Below are positions 8,030 to 17,044 of a DNA stretch of 57,584 bases, one piece after another. The notes below the pieces were generated by a model. The model did not search any database. It saw only the letters and a list, made by a program, of their open reading frames with translations, and was not told where the DNA came from. Source of the stretch: Caenimonas koreensis DSM 17982. Its GTDB lineage: Bacteria; Pseudomonadota; Gammaproteobacteria; Burkholderiales; Burkholderiaceae_C. The translations under genes and the position numbers were made by a program. The stretch is taken from assembly GCF_009646335.1 (NCBI RefSeq), contig NZ_WJBU01000026.1, positions 1 through 57,584 on the forward strand, written 5' to 3'. Numbering within the stretch: the first letter of the stretch is position 1; each line of letters starts with the position of its first letter.

Positions 8030-9085
8030 ATGAAACGCATGTCCGGCTGTGTCTGCTTCGCGGTGCCGCGAAAGTTGATCCAGCACCTGGCCGATCAATC
8101 AGACGATGAAGGTCGGGCGTTACTGCAAGCGCAGATCAAACACTCCACCGGGCTGCGCGGCCAGCGCTCGGGCCTGAGCGCCGCAGCGGCCCACCCTGAG
8201 CCTGCAACCCAGCCCTTGCAGCGCCGCGTGTACGACGCCCAGGGCCGGACCTTGCTGCCCGGCACGCTGCTGCGCGACGAGGACGACGCGCCCACGCGCG
8301 ACGCGCAGGCCAATCAGGCGTACGACAACATCGGCATCGCGCTGCAGTTCTTCAAGAGCGTCATGGGGCGCGATTCGGCCGACGGCCGCGGAATGCGCAT
8401 CGACACCTCGGTGCACTACGGTTTTCGATTTGCGAACGCCATGTGGACGGGCGAGCAGATGATCGTTGGCGACGGAGACGGCGCTCACTTCAAGGGGATG
8501 GCCCATTCTCTGGGCATCATTGCGCACGAGTTCTCCCATGGTGTGACCCAGCACCTGGTCAAGGGTGGCCTCGGCGTGGTGTGGCCGTCGGGCATGCCTC
8601 CCACGCTCAAAGGTGAGGCGGGTTCGCTCAATGAGTCGTTCTCGGATGTCTTCGCCAGCATGATCAAGCAGTGGCACAAGGGCCAGACCGTCGATCAGGC
8701 GGACTGGGTGATCGGCGAAGACATCTTCGCCCCGGGTGTCGGCAAGGCGGTGCGCTCCTTGAAGGCCCCCGGCAACCGGCAGGCGACTTGGGCGCAGGAC
8801 GACCAGATCAGCGACTACCGGCGCTTCTCGCCAACCGACGATGCGCACAAGGCGAGCGGCATTCCCAATCATGCGTTTTATGTTGCTGCGATGGCTCTGG
8901 GCGGCAAGTCGTGGGAGACCCTTGGCCAGACCTGGCTCAAGGGGTTCGACAAGTTGCGGGCGCGCTCCACGTTCCTTGATGCAGCCCATGCGACAGTAGA
9001 CGTTGCAGCGGCGCTACATGGCAAGGGCTCGAAGGCGCACGACGCCGTGAAGGCGGGCTGGAAAGCCGTCAATGTGATGGTCTGA
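8030..9085 (+). CDS. Protealysin-like M4 (thermolysin-family) metallopeptidase
   Basis: A 351-residue zinc peptidase. Zinc ligands are H166 and H170 in HEFSH and E202 in NESFSD; the catalytic acid is E167, and H281 in IPNHAFY corresponds to the thermolysin transition-state histidine. There is no signal peptide and no long FTP-type propeptide, only about 60 N-terminal residues, which matches the protealysin type that accumulates inside the cell. It starts 15 bases after the Crp/Fnr stop, so the two may be cotranscribed. The emfourin-type inhibitor gene often beside protealysins is not visible here; the next gene is a cyclase. Confidence 0.9.
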   Translation: MKRMSGCVCFAVPRKLIQHLADQSDDEGRALLQAQIKHSTGLRGQRSGLSAAAAHPEPATQPLQRRVYDAQGRTLLPGTLLRDEDDAPTRDAQANQAYDNIGIALQFFKSVMGRDSADGRGMRIDTSVHYGFRFANAMWTGEQMIVGDGDGAHFKGMAHSLGIIAHEFSHGVTQHLVKGGLGVVWPSGMPPTLKGEAGSLNESFSDVFASMIKQWHKGQTVDQADWVIGEDIFAPGVGKAVRSLKAPGNRQATWAQDDQISDYRRFSPTDDAHKASGIPNHAFYVAAMALGGKSWETLGQTWLKGFDKLRARSTFLDAAHATVDVAAALHGKGSKAHDAVKAGWKAVNVMV

Positions 9086-9110
9086 CACCGCGCGCGCGTA
9101 ACATGCGCGC

Positions 9111-12100
9111 ATGGAGTGCCACGGGTGTCACGCACCTAATCCCGAGACGAACCGATTTTGCGAAAACTGCGGCAGCGCGCTCGCGCGGCAGTGTTCGTCG
9201 TGCGGTTTTGCCATTGCGCCTGCAGCCCGGTTCTGCGGCGGGTGTGGCACGCCCCTGGGCCGCGCTGCGGCAGCCGCTCCCGCCACGCGGCCTGTCGCAC
9301 TCGCTGGAGTCACACCTGCCCATGGGTGGGGTGAACTCAAGCAGGCCACAGTCCTCTTCGCGGACGTCGTCAGTTCAACAGAGCAGATTGCATTGCTCGA
9401 CCCAGAGCAGGCCATGGAGCGCCTGCAGCCTGCAGTGATGGCGATGTGTGAAGTCGTCGAGCGATTTGGCGGCACCGTCATACGCACACTCGGCGACGGC
9501 GTGATGGCTTTGTTCGGCGTGCCGCGCGCACTGGAAGGCCATGCGCGGCTTGCTTGCGAGTCGGCGCTGCAAATGCAGGCGGCGTTCAACGAACCACATG
9601 GCCTGCGCATTCGCGTAGGCCTGCACTCCGGGCTTGTTGCCTCCGACCCGCATGCGCAAGACGGCGGCAAAGGAGGCGGCGCGCACGGCCTGACGATCCA
9701 CCTGGCCAGCCGCGTCATCGGCGTCGCACCGCCCGGCGGCGTGACCATCACGCTGGACTGTTACTCGCTCGTGCGCGGGCTCGTCGACGCAGAATCGATC
9801 GGCCTCGTGGCACTCAAGGGCATTTCCGAGCAGGTGGAGATATTCGCACTCGAAGGGCTCAAGCCCGCGTTCGCCAGCCAGCACTTCAACCAGGCCAAGC
9901 TCACACCATTTCGCGGGCGCGACAAAGAACTCGCGTTGCTGCAGCAAGCCCAGCGGCTGACCGAAGCTGGCAACGCACAAGTCTTCGGTGTGAGCGGTGG
10001 GCCCGGCTCGGGCAAGAGTCGCCTGTGTTTTGAATTTGCGCAGTGGTGCCGTGCACGCGGCCGCCCGGTGTTCGAAGTCAGGGCGCAGCTGTATGGCAGC
10101 GCAACGCCCCTGCAGCCGGTTCTCGAGTTGATGCGCGTCTTTTTCTTTGGCATCAATGCCAACGATGCACCTGGCGTGGCGCGCACGCGCATCGAAGCGC
10201 GGCTGCGGGAGATGGGATCTGCGCAACCGGGTGACTACGCGCTGCTATGCGACTTTCTTGGTGTGGCCGAAGCTGCTGAAGATGCGGCGCCGCCTTTGCC
10301 GGCCAAGGCCCGCCGTGCCAGGTTGCTTTCCATCGTCACGGCACTCGTCAAGCACTCTGCGAACACGGTGGCCGTGATCCTCATCGAGGACATGCACTGG
10401 CTGGACGACGCCAGCGAGGAATTCGTCGCAGCGCTTGTCGAAGCAGTGGCTTCGACCAAGACGATGGTGGTGCTCAATTACCGCTCGTCTTACCGCTCCC
10501 CCTGGGCCGGACTTGAGAATTTCGGCGAGGTTGAAATCGGGGAGCTGAGCGCTGCGGACACCGATGCGCTCGTGCGCGAGCTGATCAGCCATCGCCGCGA
10601 ATTCCAGGACATCTCGCAGCTGATTGCGAAGCGAAGCGGAGGCAACCCCTTCTTCGCGGAAGAACTGGTCCGCTCAGTGGCCGAGCGCGGGATGCTGTCA
10701 GGCGATCCATCGCACGGCAGCAACGGGATCGAGTCGGTCGAGCGGGCGCTGCCAGCCACGGTGCAGGCGGTGATTGGTGCGCGGATCGACAGGCTGAGCG
10801 AATCTGAAAAGTCATTGCTGCAGATGTGCGCCATCATCGGCAAGGAAGTGCCGATGGCCGTGCTCGACAAAGTCGCCGGCGCCACGCGCGCGCAGATCGA
10901 GCGCGCGATGGACTCGTTGTGCCAGTCCGAGCTGATCCAGCCGCAACCGGCCGCGGGCGGTCGGCGCTTCACGTTCCGCCACCCGTTGATCCAGGAAGTT
11001 GCGTACGGCACGCAGATGAAAGCCAAGCGCGCGACCATCCATGCGGCGGTCGCATCAGCGATGGTCACCTACTACGCCGACCAGCTCGACGAATTCTCTG
11101 CGCTGGTCGCACACCACTACGAAGCGGCGGGGCAGGTGCTGGAAGCGGCGTCGTACTCCTCACGCGCAGCGCAGTGGCTCGGCTCCACCAACCCGGCGCA
11201 AGCCATTGAACAGTGGCACAAAGTGCGTAACCTGCTCTCGGGCTACGCCGCTGATGAGCGGGCCGACAGGCTCAAGGCCATGGCGTGCAGCCAGATATCG
11301 CTGTTGGGCTGGCGTGAAGGCCTCAACCTCGAACAGGTCCAGCCCTTCATCGACGAAGCCATGCAGTTGGCTGTCAAGGTCGACAAGCGGCTGACGCAGT
11401 TGCTCCTGACGATCGAAGGGCGCATGTTGCAAGCCAGCGGAGGGCCTGCCGACTGGTATGTGCAGCGAGTCGAGGAAGCGCTGGGGATGGTCGATCGCGA
11501 TGCGGACAAGGGCCGGCTGGCCACTTTGCACTCCGCGCTCAGCCAGGCTTACGGCTGGGCCGGCCTGCTCAATCACGCGCTCGCCGCGAACGATGCTGCG
11601 TTGGCGGGCCTCTCGCATATCGATCGGGCAGATCACGAATTCATGGGCTTCTCGGTCGGGCAGTGGGCCATGGGCATGCGAGGCCGCCTTTTGATGCGGT
11701 GCGATCGCGCAGCCGAGGCCGACGATGCGTGGCGGGGCATGCTCGAAGTGCAAGGCAACCCGGATCCGACAGTGCACATCATTCGCCATCTGGCGCACGT
11801 TGAGTTTGCCTGGTGCAAGGATGACGCCGCGCTCGCGCAAGAGCATGCCGACAGCATTGCGCTGCTCGCCGAACGCCACCCCGTTCCGTACTTGCGGCCC
11901 GTCGCACTGAGTTGCCGTGCGATGGCGTTGACGGTGGCGGGCGACTACGCGGGCGCCAGCAAGGCATTCGAAGAGGCGCTCTGGGTCGTACGTACATCGA
12001 ATGTCGCGACCGAATACGAGACGGACATCCTGTCCGGCCACGCCGAATGCAAGCGGCGCGAAAAGAAGCTCGAGGTGGCCCGCGCCCTGGCCGAGGAAGC

Positions 12101-12341
12101 GCTTGACGTGTCGCGCCAGCGGACGATGCGCCTGTCTGAGTGTCGAGCCCTCATCACGCTGGGCGCCACCATGCTGCAAGAGCCTGATGCCGACTTGGAC
12201 GGTGCTGCGCAGATGTTCGAGGCTGCGCACGAGCTGATCGAGCTCACCGGCGCTGCCATCTACCGCGGCCACCTTGACGCCGCGCGTGAGCAGTGGCGGC
12301 AAATCGCCCACTCGCTTGCGGCGGCACACGTCAAGGCCTGA
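9111..12341 (+). CDS. Zinc-ribbon / class III cyclase / AAA ATPase / TPR regulatory protein
   Basis: A 1076-residue multidomain protein. Two zinc ribbons are at 3–45 (C3, C6, C17, C20; C28, C31, C42, C45). The class III nucleotide cyclase domain is about 78–250, with metal aspartates D85 (FADVVSS) and D129 (TLGDG). The usual Asn of the transition-state pair is His197 in IHLASR, with R201 kept. A STAND/AAA ATPase follows, with Walker A GGPGSGKS (296–303) and Walker B VILIEDMHWLDD (about 425). From about 620 onward it is helical TPR-like repeat. Catalytic cyclase activity is plausible but not certain. It starts 25 bases after the M4 peptidase gene. Confidence 0.9.
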   Translation: MECHGCHAPNPETNRFCENCGSALARQCSSCGFAIAPAARFCGGCGTPLGRAAAAAPATRPVALAGVTPAHGWGELKQATVLFADVVSSTEQIALLDPEQAMERLQPAVMAMCEVVERFGGTVIRTLGDGVMALFGVPRALEGHARLACESALQMQAAFNEPHGLRIRVGLHSGLVASDPHAQDGGKGGGAHGLTIHLASRVIGVAPPGGVTITLDCYSLVRGLVDAESIGLVALKGISEQVEIFALEGLKPAFASQHFNQAKLTPFRGRDKELALLQQAQRLTEAGNAQVFGVSGGPGSGKSRLCFEFAQWCRARGRPVFEVRAQLYGSATPLQPVLELMRVFFFGINANDAPGVARTRIEARLREMGSAQPGDYALLCDFLGVAEAAEDAAPPLPAKARRARLLSIVTALVKHSANTVAVILIEDMHWLDDASEEFVAALVEAVASTKTMVVLNYRSSYRSPWAGLENFGEVEIGELSAADTDALVRELISHRREFQDISQLIAKRSGGNPFFAEELVRSVAERGMLSGDPSHGSNGIESVERALPATVQAVIGARIDRLSESEKSLLQMCAIIGKEVPMAVLDKVAGATRAQIERAMDSLCQSELIQPQPAAGGRRFTFRHPLIQEVAYGTQMKAKRATIHAAVASAMVTYYADQLDEFSALVAHHYEAAGQVLEAASYSSRAAQWLGSTNPAQAIEQWHKVRNLLSGYAADERADRLKAMACSQISLLGWREGLNLEQVQPFIDEAMQLAVKVDKRLTQLLLTIEGRMLQASGGPADWYVQRVEEALGMVDRDADKGRLATLHSALSQAYGWAGLLNHALAANDAALAGLSHIDRADHEFMGFSVGQWAMGMRGRLLMRCDRAAEADDAWRGMLEVQGNPDPTVHIIRHLAHVEFAWCKDDAALAQEHADSIALLAERHPVPYLRPVALSCRAMALTVAGDYAGASKAFEEALWVVRTSNVATEYETDILSGHAECKRREKKLEVARALAEEALDVSRQRTMRLSECRALITLGATMLQEPDADLDGAAQMFEAAHELIELTGAAIYRGHLDAAREQWRQIAHSLAAAHVKA

Positions 12342-12361
12342 ACGCGCAACCCGGCGAGCCT

Positions 12362-12991
12362 CTAGCGCACCAGCAGCGTGAATTCGTTCTGGCCGTAGTC
12401 CTCGATGATCTCGACGGCGCGTCGCAATTGCTGCCGACAAAAAGCGACCCACGGATCCGGCTCCGTGCGATAGAGCTGCGGCACGGCGTCCGCGTCATCC
12501 ACAGGCAACATGAAATTCACCGCAAAGCCGTTCGAGCTGCACGCATTGAGGTTTTGTAGCGTCGCCTGCACAGCGGCTTCCCATGCCTGGCGTGTGGCGT
12601 CGAGCTTGACGTTGAAGATGCCGCTTGCAATGGAGTAGTGGGCCATCCGGTCGCATTGGTGGCCGACAGAAAACGCGGTGCGTGCACGTTGCCCCCATTT
12701 GCGCCGCGCTTGCTCGATCATCGCAGCCGACAAGTCGATGCCCGAGTAGTCGATGCGCGCTGCGCGGTGGCGCAGCTCGATCAAGTCGAGTGCCGCGCCC
12801 CAGCCACAACCCAGGTCGTTCAATGACGTGCCCTGCGCGAAGTCCACAACCTTCAGCAGCTTGACCAGGCGCAGTTGCAGCGAAGGCGTGCTGGGCCAAT
12901 CTACGCCCAACGCCGTCGCGCCGTACTTTTCGACCTTGCCGGTGTAATACGCCTCCACCGCGCGGTGGACACCGGCATGCGGCGAGGTCAC
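12362..12991 (-). CDS. SAM-dependent methyltransferase
   Basis: A 209-residue class I methyltransferase. Motif I is DLGCGWG at 59–65, followed by an acidic-strand region YSGIDLSAAMIEQAR (82–96). The length and single Rossmann domain fit small-molecule or TehB/UbiE-like enzymes; the substrate is unknown. The GTG start overlaps the stop codon of the upstream gene (GTGA), so the pair is translationally coupled. Its 3' end faces the cyclase gene across 20 bases. Confidence 0.85.
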   Translation of the reverse strand: MTSPHAGVHRAVEAYYTGKVEKYGATALGVDWPSTPSLQLRLVKLLKVVDFAQGTSLNDLGCGWGAALDLIELRHRAARIDYSGIDLSAAMIEQARRKWGQRARTAFSVGHQCDRMAHYSIASGIFNVKLDATRQAWEAAVQATLQNLNACSSNGFAVNFMLPVDDADAVPQLYRTEPDPWVAFCRQQLRRAVEIIEDYGQNEFTLLVR

Positions 12992-13479
12992 TTCTTGCGC
13001 GTGTTCTGCTCGAGCGGCAGCGAGATGACGAGGTAGTCCTGCTTCATGTAGAACAAGGGGCGTGCGCTTTCGGTGATGATCACGCGGTCGCTGTCTTTGG
13101 ACGCAGTACGGTCATGCAGCTCGAAGTAAACGGGCAATGGCTTCTTGGCCGAGAGATTAGCCACGAGTGCCTTCACGATCGCGGCGTCGCCGGTGAGGCC
13201 CGCCACATTGGACTTCGCCTTGCGCAGGCTGCGCAGGTACCCGTGGAACGACTCTGTCACCTGCGCGTTCGAAGAGCCCGCCAGATTGAGCAGAGCGATG
13301 CTGCGCTCGAAGGGGCGGCCCACCTTGAACACCTCGAACTCCTTTTGAAGCTCGACCATCTCTTGCAGGCCATGGGGCGGGGATTTGGTCTTCGCGTCCA
13401 GTTTGGGCGCGAACCTCAGATTCAACTTCTCCTGCAAGCTGCCGACATAGATGTCGTGCTCTTTCATGAATGCGCCCAT
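12988..13479 (-). CDS. Hypothetical protein coupled to the methyltransferase
   Basis: A 163-residue soluble, mixed alpha/beta protein with no recognisable domain, leader or membrane segment. The first part (KLDAKTKSPP, MVELQKEFEVFK) is charged and the C-terminal half is strand-rich (DRVIITESARPLFYMKQDYLVISLP). The start is set at ATG 13479 because GAGGGG lies eight bases upstream; the ATG at 13467 is possible. The stop overlaps the methyltransferase start by four bases. I do not recognise a function; the coupling suggests a shared pathway or a complex, or that this protein is the methyl acceptor. Confidence 0.7.
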   Translation of the reverse strand: MGAFMKEHDIYVGSLQEKLNLRFAPKLDAKTKSPPHGLQEMVELQKEFEVFKVGRPFERSIALLNLAGSSNAQVTESFHGYLRSLRKAKSNVAGLTGDAAIVKALVANLSAKKPLPVYFELHDRTASKDSDRVIITESARPLFYMKQDYLVISLPLEQNTRKK

Positions 13480-13567
13480 GTGGCGTGCCCCTCGATATTG
13501 CGTTGATTGGACGCCTGCACACGTCAGACTTGTGCAAGACAAATCAGTGTAAGCAGTAGTTTCAATG

Positions 13568-13600
13568 TTGACTAGTCACCTGGGCGCGCGGGCTAGTCAA
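13568..13600. promoter_or_regulatory. Inverted repeat TTGACTAG…CTAGTCAA
   Basis: Eight-base perfect arms at 13568–13575 and 13593–13600, separated by 17 bases. It lies between the end of hpd (13624) and the start of the 163-residue gene (13479), about 90 bases upstream of that start. It could be an operator for the hypothetical/methyltransferase pair or part of an hpd terminator; neither is proven. Confidence 0.4.
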
Positions 13601-13623
13601 TATGGAGGGCGCGTGCGATGCGC

Positions 13624-14748
13624 TTACTTCTTTTCAAGTACGCCGCGGCGCATCTGGTCAAGCTCCATGGTCTCGAACAGTGCCTTGAAATTGCCTTCGC
13701 CAAAACCCTCGTTGCCCTTGCGCTGGATGAACTCGAAGAAGATCGGGCCGAGCTGGTTTTCACTGAAGATCTGCAGCAGCAGGTCACCCGGCTTGCCATC
13801 GACCAGGATGTTGCGCGACTGCAGCCCGCCGATGTCTTCGCCGTGGTCAGGTATGCGCTTGGGCAGCAACTCGTAATACGTGTCGCTCGTCTCCAACAAC
13901 TTGATGCCCTGCAGCTGCAAGGCGTCCACGGTGTCGTAAAGGTTGGTCGAACCCATGGCGATGTGCTGGATGCCTTCGCCCTGGTAGCGGTCGAGATATT
14001 CCTGGATCTGCCCGGCTTTCTCGTTGCCTTCCTCATTGATCGGGATACGGATCTTTCCGCAGGGACTGGTCATCGCCTTGCTCTTGACGCCGGTGGACTG
14101 GCCCTCGATGTCGAAGTAGCGCACTTCCCGGAAATTGAAGAGGCGTTCGTAGAAGCCGGACCACTCGGCCATCCGGCCGCGATGCACGTTGTGGGTGAGG
14201 TGGTCGATGTAGGTCAAACCATGCCCGACGGGGTTGAGTTCGGCTCCGGGAAGCGGCTCGAAGTCCACGTCGAAGAAGCCGATGTTGCCGATGGCGCCCT
14301 CTTGCGCGCCGTTCTTGCCGCGCCAGCGGTCGATCAGGTAAATGATCGAGTCGCCAATGCCCTTGATGGCCGGAATGTTCAGCTCGCCCGGGCCGGCCTG
14401 GCCTGCATAGCCCCAGGCGCCCAGTGAAATGGCACGCTCATAAGCTGCCTTGGCGTCCTGGACGCGGAACGCGATCGCGCAGACGCTAGGCCCGTGCAAG
14501 CGCGCGAAACGCTGCGCGAACGAGTCCGGCTCGGCATTGATGATGAAGTTGATGCCGCCTTGACGATACAGCGTCACGTTCTTGTGGCGATGCCTGGCAA
14601 TCGCCTTGAAGCCCATCCGCACAAACAAGTCCCCCATGGCCTTGGGGTCCGGCGCAGCGTATTCGATGAACTCGAAGCCATCCGTGCCCATCGGGTTCTC
14701 CCAGCCTGCAAATCGATGGGTCAAGGACTCGGGGAGTGCTTTGTTCAT
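13624..14748 (-). CDS. hpd: 4-hydroxyphenylpyruvate dioxygenase
   Basis: A 374-residue iron(II) enzyme converting 4-hydroxyphenylpyruvate to homogentisate in tyrosine and phenylalanine catabolism. The 2-His-1-carboxylate ligands are visible as H183 (IDHLTHNV), H262 (QHIAMG) and E339 (FFEFIQRKG). The C-terminal gating helix region GNEGFGEGNFKALFE is intact. Length is normal for the family. GGAGA precedes the start. It is divergent from an Lrp/AsnC regulator gene across 141 bases, an arrangement that suggests amino-acid-responsive control. The homogentisate dioxygenase and fumarylacetoacetase genes are not in this window. Confidence 0.96.
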   Translation of the reverse strand: MNKALPESLTHRFAGWENPMGTDGFEFIEYAAPDPKAMGDLFVRMGFKAIARHRHKNVTLYRQGGINFIINAEPDSFAQRFARLHGPSVCAIAFRVQDAKAAYERAISLGAWGYAGQAGPGELNIPAIKGIGDSIIYLIDRWRGKNGAQEGAIGNIGFFDVDFEPLPGAELNPVGHGLTYIDHLTHNVHRGRMAEWSGFYERLFNFREVRYFDIEGQSTGVKSKAMTSPCGKIRIPINEEGNEKAGQIQEYLDRYQGEGIQHIAMGSTNLYDTVDALQLQGIKLLETSDTYYELLPKRIPDHGEDIGGLQSRNILVDGKPGDLLLQIFSENQLGPIFFEFIQRKGNEGFGEGNFKALFETMELDQMRRGVLEKK

Positions 14749-14889
14749 GTTGTCTCCAGAAGGTGGCAGGCTACTAAATACGCCTGCAAAGCGGCAAAGG
14801 CGTGAAAAGCGAGACTGTAGGTCGCGCTGCGTTCAGTTTTATGGCGTCGCAAAGCGTAAAAAGTGCCGTTTGAGCAATAATCCTGCGTA

Positions 14890-15375
14890 ATGACTGGGAT
14901 GACTTCATTTGACAAGCTGGATCGCGCCATCCTGCGCCGATTGCAGGAGAACGGGCGTGAAACCTACGATGTGATCGGCGCCGAAGTCGGCCTCTCCGCC
15001 AGTGCGGTGTTGCGCCGGGTCAAGCGCCTGGAAGACGCTGGCGTCATCGACCGCTACGTGGCGCTTGTCAAACCGGAATCCGTCGGCCTCGGCCTGACCG
15101 CCTACCTGAACGTGCGCCTGGAAAAGCACACGGAGACCCACAAGCGCAACCCGATGGACCTGTTTCGCGCCAGCGTACAGGGCTGGCCCGAAGTCGTCGA
15201 ATGTGCCGCGCTGACTGGCGAGATGGATTTCCTGCTGCGCGTGCTGGTCCAGGACATGGCGCACTACAGCCGTTTCATCATGGACACCCTGCTCAAGCAC
15301 CCGTCAGTGCAGGACTGCAAAACCAGCTTTGTGCTCGACCGTGTCAAGGCGACGACGGCCGTTCCGCTTACGTAG
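14890..15375 (+). CDS. Lrp/AsnC-family transcriptional regulator
   Basis: A 161-residue regulator. The N-terminal helix-turn-helix is about 10–60 (LDRAILRRLQENGRETYDVIGAEVGLSASAVLRRVKRLE read in blocks), and the C-terminal RAM/ligand-binding domain is about 70–150 (LTGEMDFLLRVLVQDMAHY). It is divergent from hpd, so it most likely senses an aromatic or branched amino acid and controls hpd. The intergenic 14749–14889 is AT-richer than the surroundings (around 14835–14885) and would hold both promoters, though no clear palindrome was found. ATG 14890 is used; ATG 14899 is an equally possible start. Confidence 0.88.
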   Translation: MTGMTSFDKLDRAILRRLQENGRETYDVIGAEVGLSASAVLRRVKRLEDAGVIDRYVALVKPESVGLGLTAYLNVRLEKHTETHKRNPMDLFRASVQGWPEVVECAALTGEMDFLLRVLVQDMAHYSRFIMDTLLKHPSVQDCKTSFVLDRVKATTAVPLT

Positions 15376-15445
15376 AAGTACGTGCTCGCTGCTCAGCAAG
15401 ACCCTTTTGGCTTGCGCCCCTAGTAAAAACCCTTAAATTGCGTGC

Positions 15446-16102
15446 ATGACTGAGTTACCACAGGTCAGCACATCGCAGGTGGTGGTCCCGATCCGATCAT
15501 TGGGGCCGAGCCATCGCGAGCGCATCGCCATTCACCTGATGGCGCTCGACCCGCACGACCGTTACTTGCGTTTTGGCTATGCAGCCAATGACGAGCAGAT
15601 CACGCGCTATGTCGCGGGCCTGGACTTTGACCGCGACGACATCTTCGGAATTTACAACCGCAACCTTGAATTGCTGGCTGTGGCGCACCTGGCCTTTGCC
15701 GAAGACGCCAAGCTTGAATCGTGCGCCGAATTCGGCGTTTCAGTGCTCAAGAAGGCGCGCGGCCGCGGCTTCGGAGCCCGGCTCTTCGAGCGCGCTGTCA
15801 TGCACGCGCGCAACGAAGGCGTGGACATGATGTTCATCCACGCACTGACCGAAAACACGGCCATGCTCAAGATCGCGCGCAATTCAGGCGCCTCGCTCGA
15901 GCGTGTGGGCTCGGAAACAGACGCCTTCCTGCGTTTGCCGCCTGCCACGCTCGACAGCCGGATGAGCGAAATCGTGGAAGAGCAGATTGCGCTGACTGAC
16001 TACCGCCTGAAGGTGCAGGCGAAGAATTTCTGGGACTTTCTTCAGAACGTCGGCGAAGTGCGGCGCGGTGTGCGCGAAGGCCGCCACAGGTCCGGCAGCT
16101 GA
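15446..16102 (+). CDS. GNAT-family N-acetyltransferase
   Basis: A 218-residue protein with one GNAT fold. The acetyl-CoA loop region corresponds to KKARGRGFGARLFERAVMHARNEG (around 102–125), followed by FIHALTENTAMLKIARNSGA, the usual beta6/beta7 region. The first part matches proteobacterial GNATs with a HLMALDPHDRYLRFGYAAND-like opening. The acceptor substrate cannot be told from sequence. It precedes corC by 58 bases on the same strand, in a position conserved in related genomes as far as I recall. Confidence 0.85.
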   Translation: MTELPQVSTSQVVVPIRSLGPSHRERIAIHLMALDPHDRYLRFGYAANDEQITRYVAGLDFDRDDIFGIYNRNLELLAVAHLAFAEDAKLESCAEFGVSVLKKARGRGFGARLFERAVMHARNEGVDMMFIHALTENTAMLKIARNSGASLERVGSETDAFLRLPPATLDSRMSEIVEEQIALTDYRLKVQAKNFWDFLQNVGEVRRGVREGRHRSGS

Positions 16103-16160
16103 CCTGTTTTCAGCTATCCTGTTGGTCCCCTCACCACAGCAAGTCCTGCACACACGCCTC

Positions 16161-17039
16161 GTGTCCGACCCGCATCCTGCGCGACCTTCCACCGAACGGG
16201 AAGACAAGCGCACCTTCCTGCAGAAGATCGCCGAATTCATCCACCCCGGTCCCGATTCAAAGGCCGAGCTGATCGAGTCGCTGGCTGAGGCGCAGGAGAA
16301 CGACATCATCGGCGCGGAATCCCGCGTGATGCTCGAAGGCGTGATCCGCATGGCCGACCTGACGGCTGCCGACGTGATGGTCGACGCGCCGCGGATGGAC
16401 TTGCTGAACATCGATGCACCCTTTGACGAGCTGCTCGCCATCGTGATCGACACGGCGCATTCACGCTTCCCTGTTTTCGAGGGCGACCGCGAAAACATCA
16501 TCGGCATCCTCATGGCCAAGGACCTGCTCAAGCTGCAGCGTGCACCTGAGCTGAACATCCGCGCCTTGCTGCGCCCGGCCGTGTTCGTTCCCGAGAGCAA
16601 GGGCCTTAACGATTTGCTGCGCGACTTCCGCGGCAACCGCAATCATCTCGCCATCACTATTGACGAGTTCGGCCGCACGGCTGGCCTCGTCACGATCGAG
16701 GACGTGCTCGAACAAATCGTTGGCGAGATCGAGGACGAGTTCGACATCGACGACAACGAAGGCGACATCTTCGGCCTGGCCGACAGAACCTACCGCGTCA
16801 GCGGCGACACCGCCATTGACCGCGTCGAAGAAGCCTTTGGCGTGCGCATCGCCCCCACTGACGCCGAGCAGGACTTCAACACGATTGGCGGGCTGATCGC
16901 GCATGAGATGGGCCATGTGCCCAAGCGCGGCGAACACCACGTGCTGGGCGGCCTGAACTTCCTCGTGCTGCACACCAAGGGCGGCGCCGTGCGCTGGTTC
17001 AAAGTGTCGCCAGTCAGCGTCGAAGACGCGACGGGCTGA
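16161..17039 (+). CDS. corC: CorC/HlyC-type CBS-domain protein (Mg/Co efflux family)
   Basis: A 292-residue cytoplasmic protein. Two CBS domains cover about 70–190 (DVMVDAPRMDLL… and LRPAVFVPESKGLNDLLRDFR…), linked to a CorC_HlyC C-terminal domain at about 210–285 (DRTYRVSGDTAIDRVEEAFGV, NTIGGLIAHEMG). GTG 16161 is chosen over the upstream extension because it gives the standard length. The family is linked to magnesium/cobalt efflux in enterobacteria, but this short type lacks the membrane DUF21 domain. It lies five bases before lnt, an order (corC/ybeX–lnt) widely conserved in proteobacteria. Confidence 0.92.
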   Translation: MSDPHPARPSTEREDKRTFLQKIAEFIHPGPDSKAELIESLAEAQENDIIGAESRVMLEGVIRMADLTAADVMVDAPRMDLLNIDAPFDELLAIVIDTAHSRFPVFEGDRENIIGILMAKDLLKLQRAPELNIRALLRPAVFVPESKGLNDLLRDFRGNRNHLAITIDEFGRTAGLVTIEDVLEQIVGEIEDEFDIDDNEGDIFGLADRTYRVSGDTAIDRVEEAFGVRIAPTDAEQDFNTIGGLIAHEMGHVPKRGEHHVLGGLNFLVLHTKGGAVRWFKVSPVSVEDATG

Positions 17040-17044
17040 CGCCT

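Noticed and set aside
11160..12452. 430-residue leftward open frame
   Set aside because: Antisense to the TPR part of the cyclase/ATPase gene and overlapping the methyltransferase in another frame; no recognisable protein.
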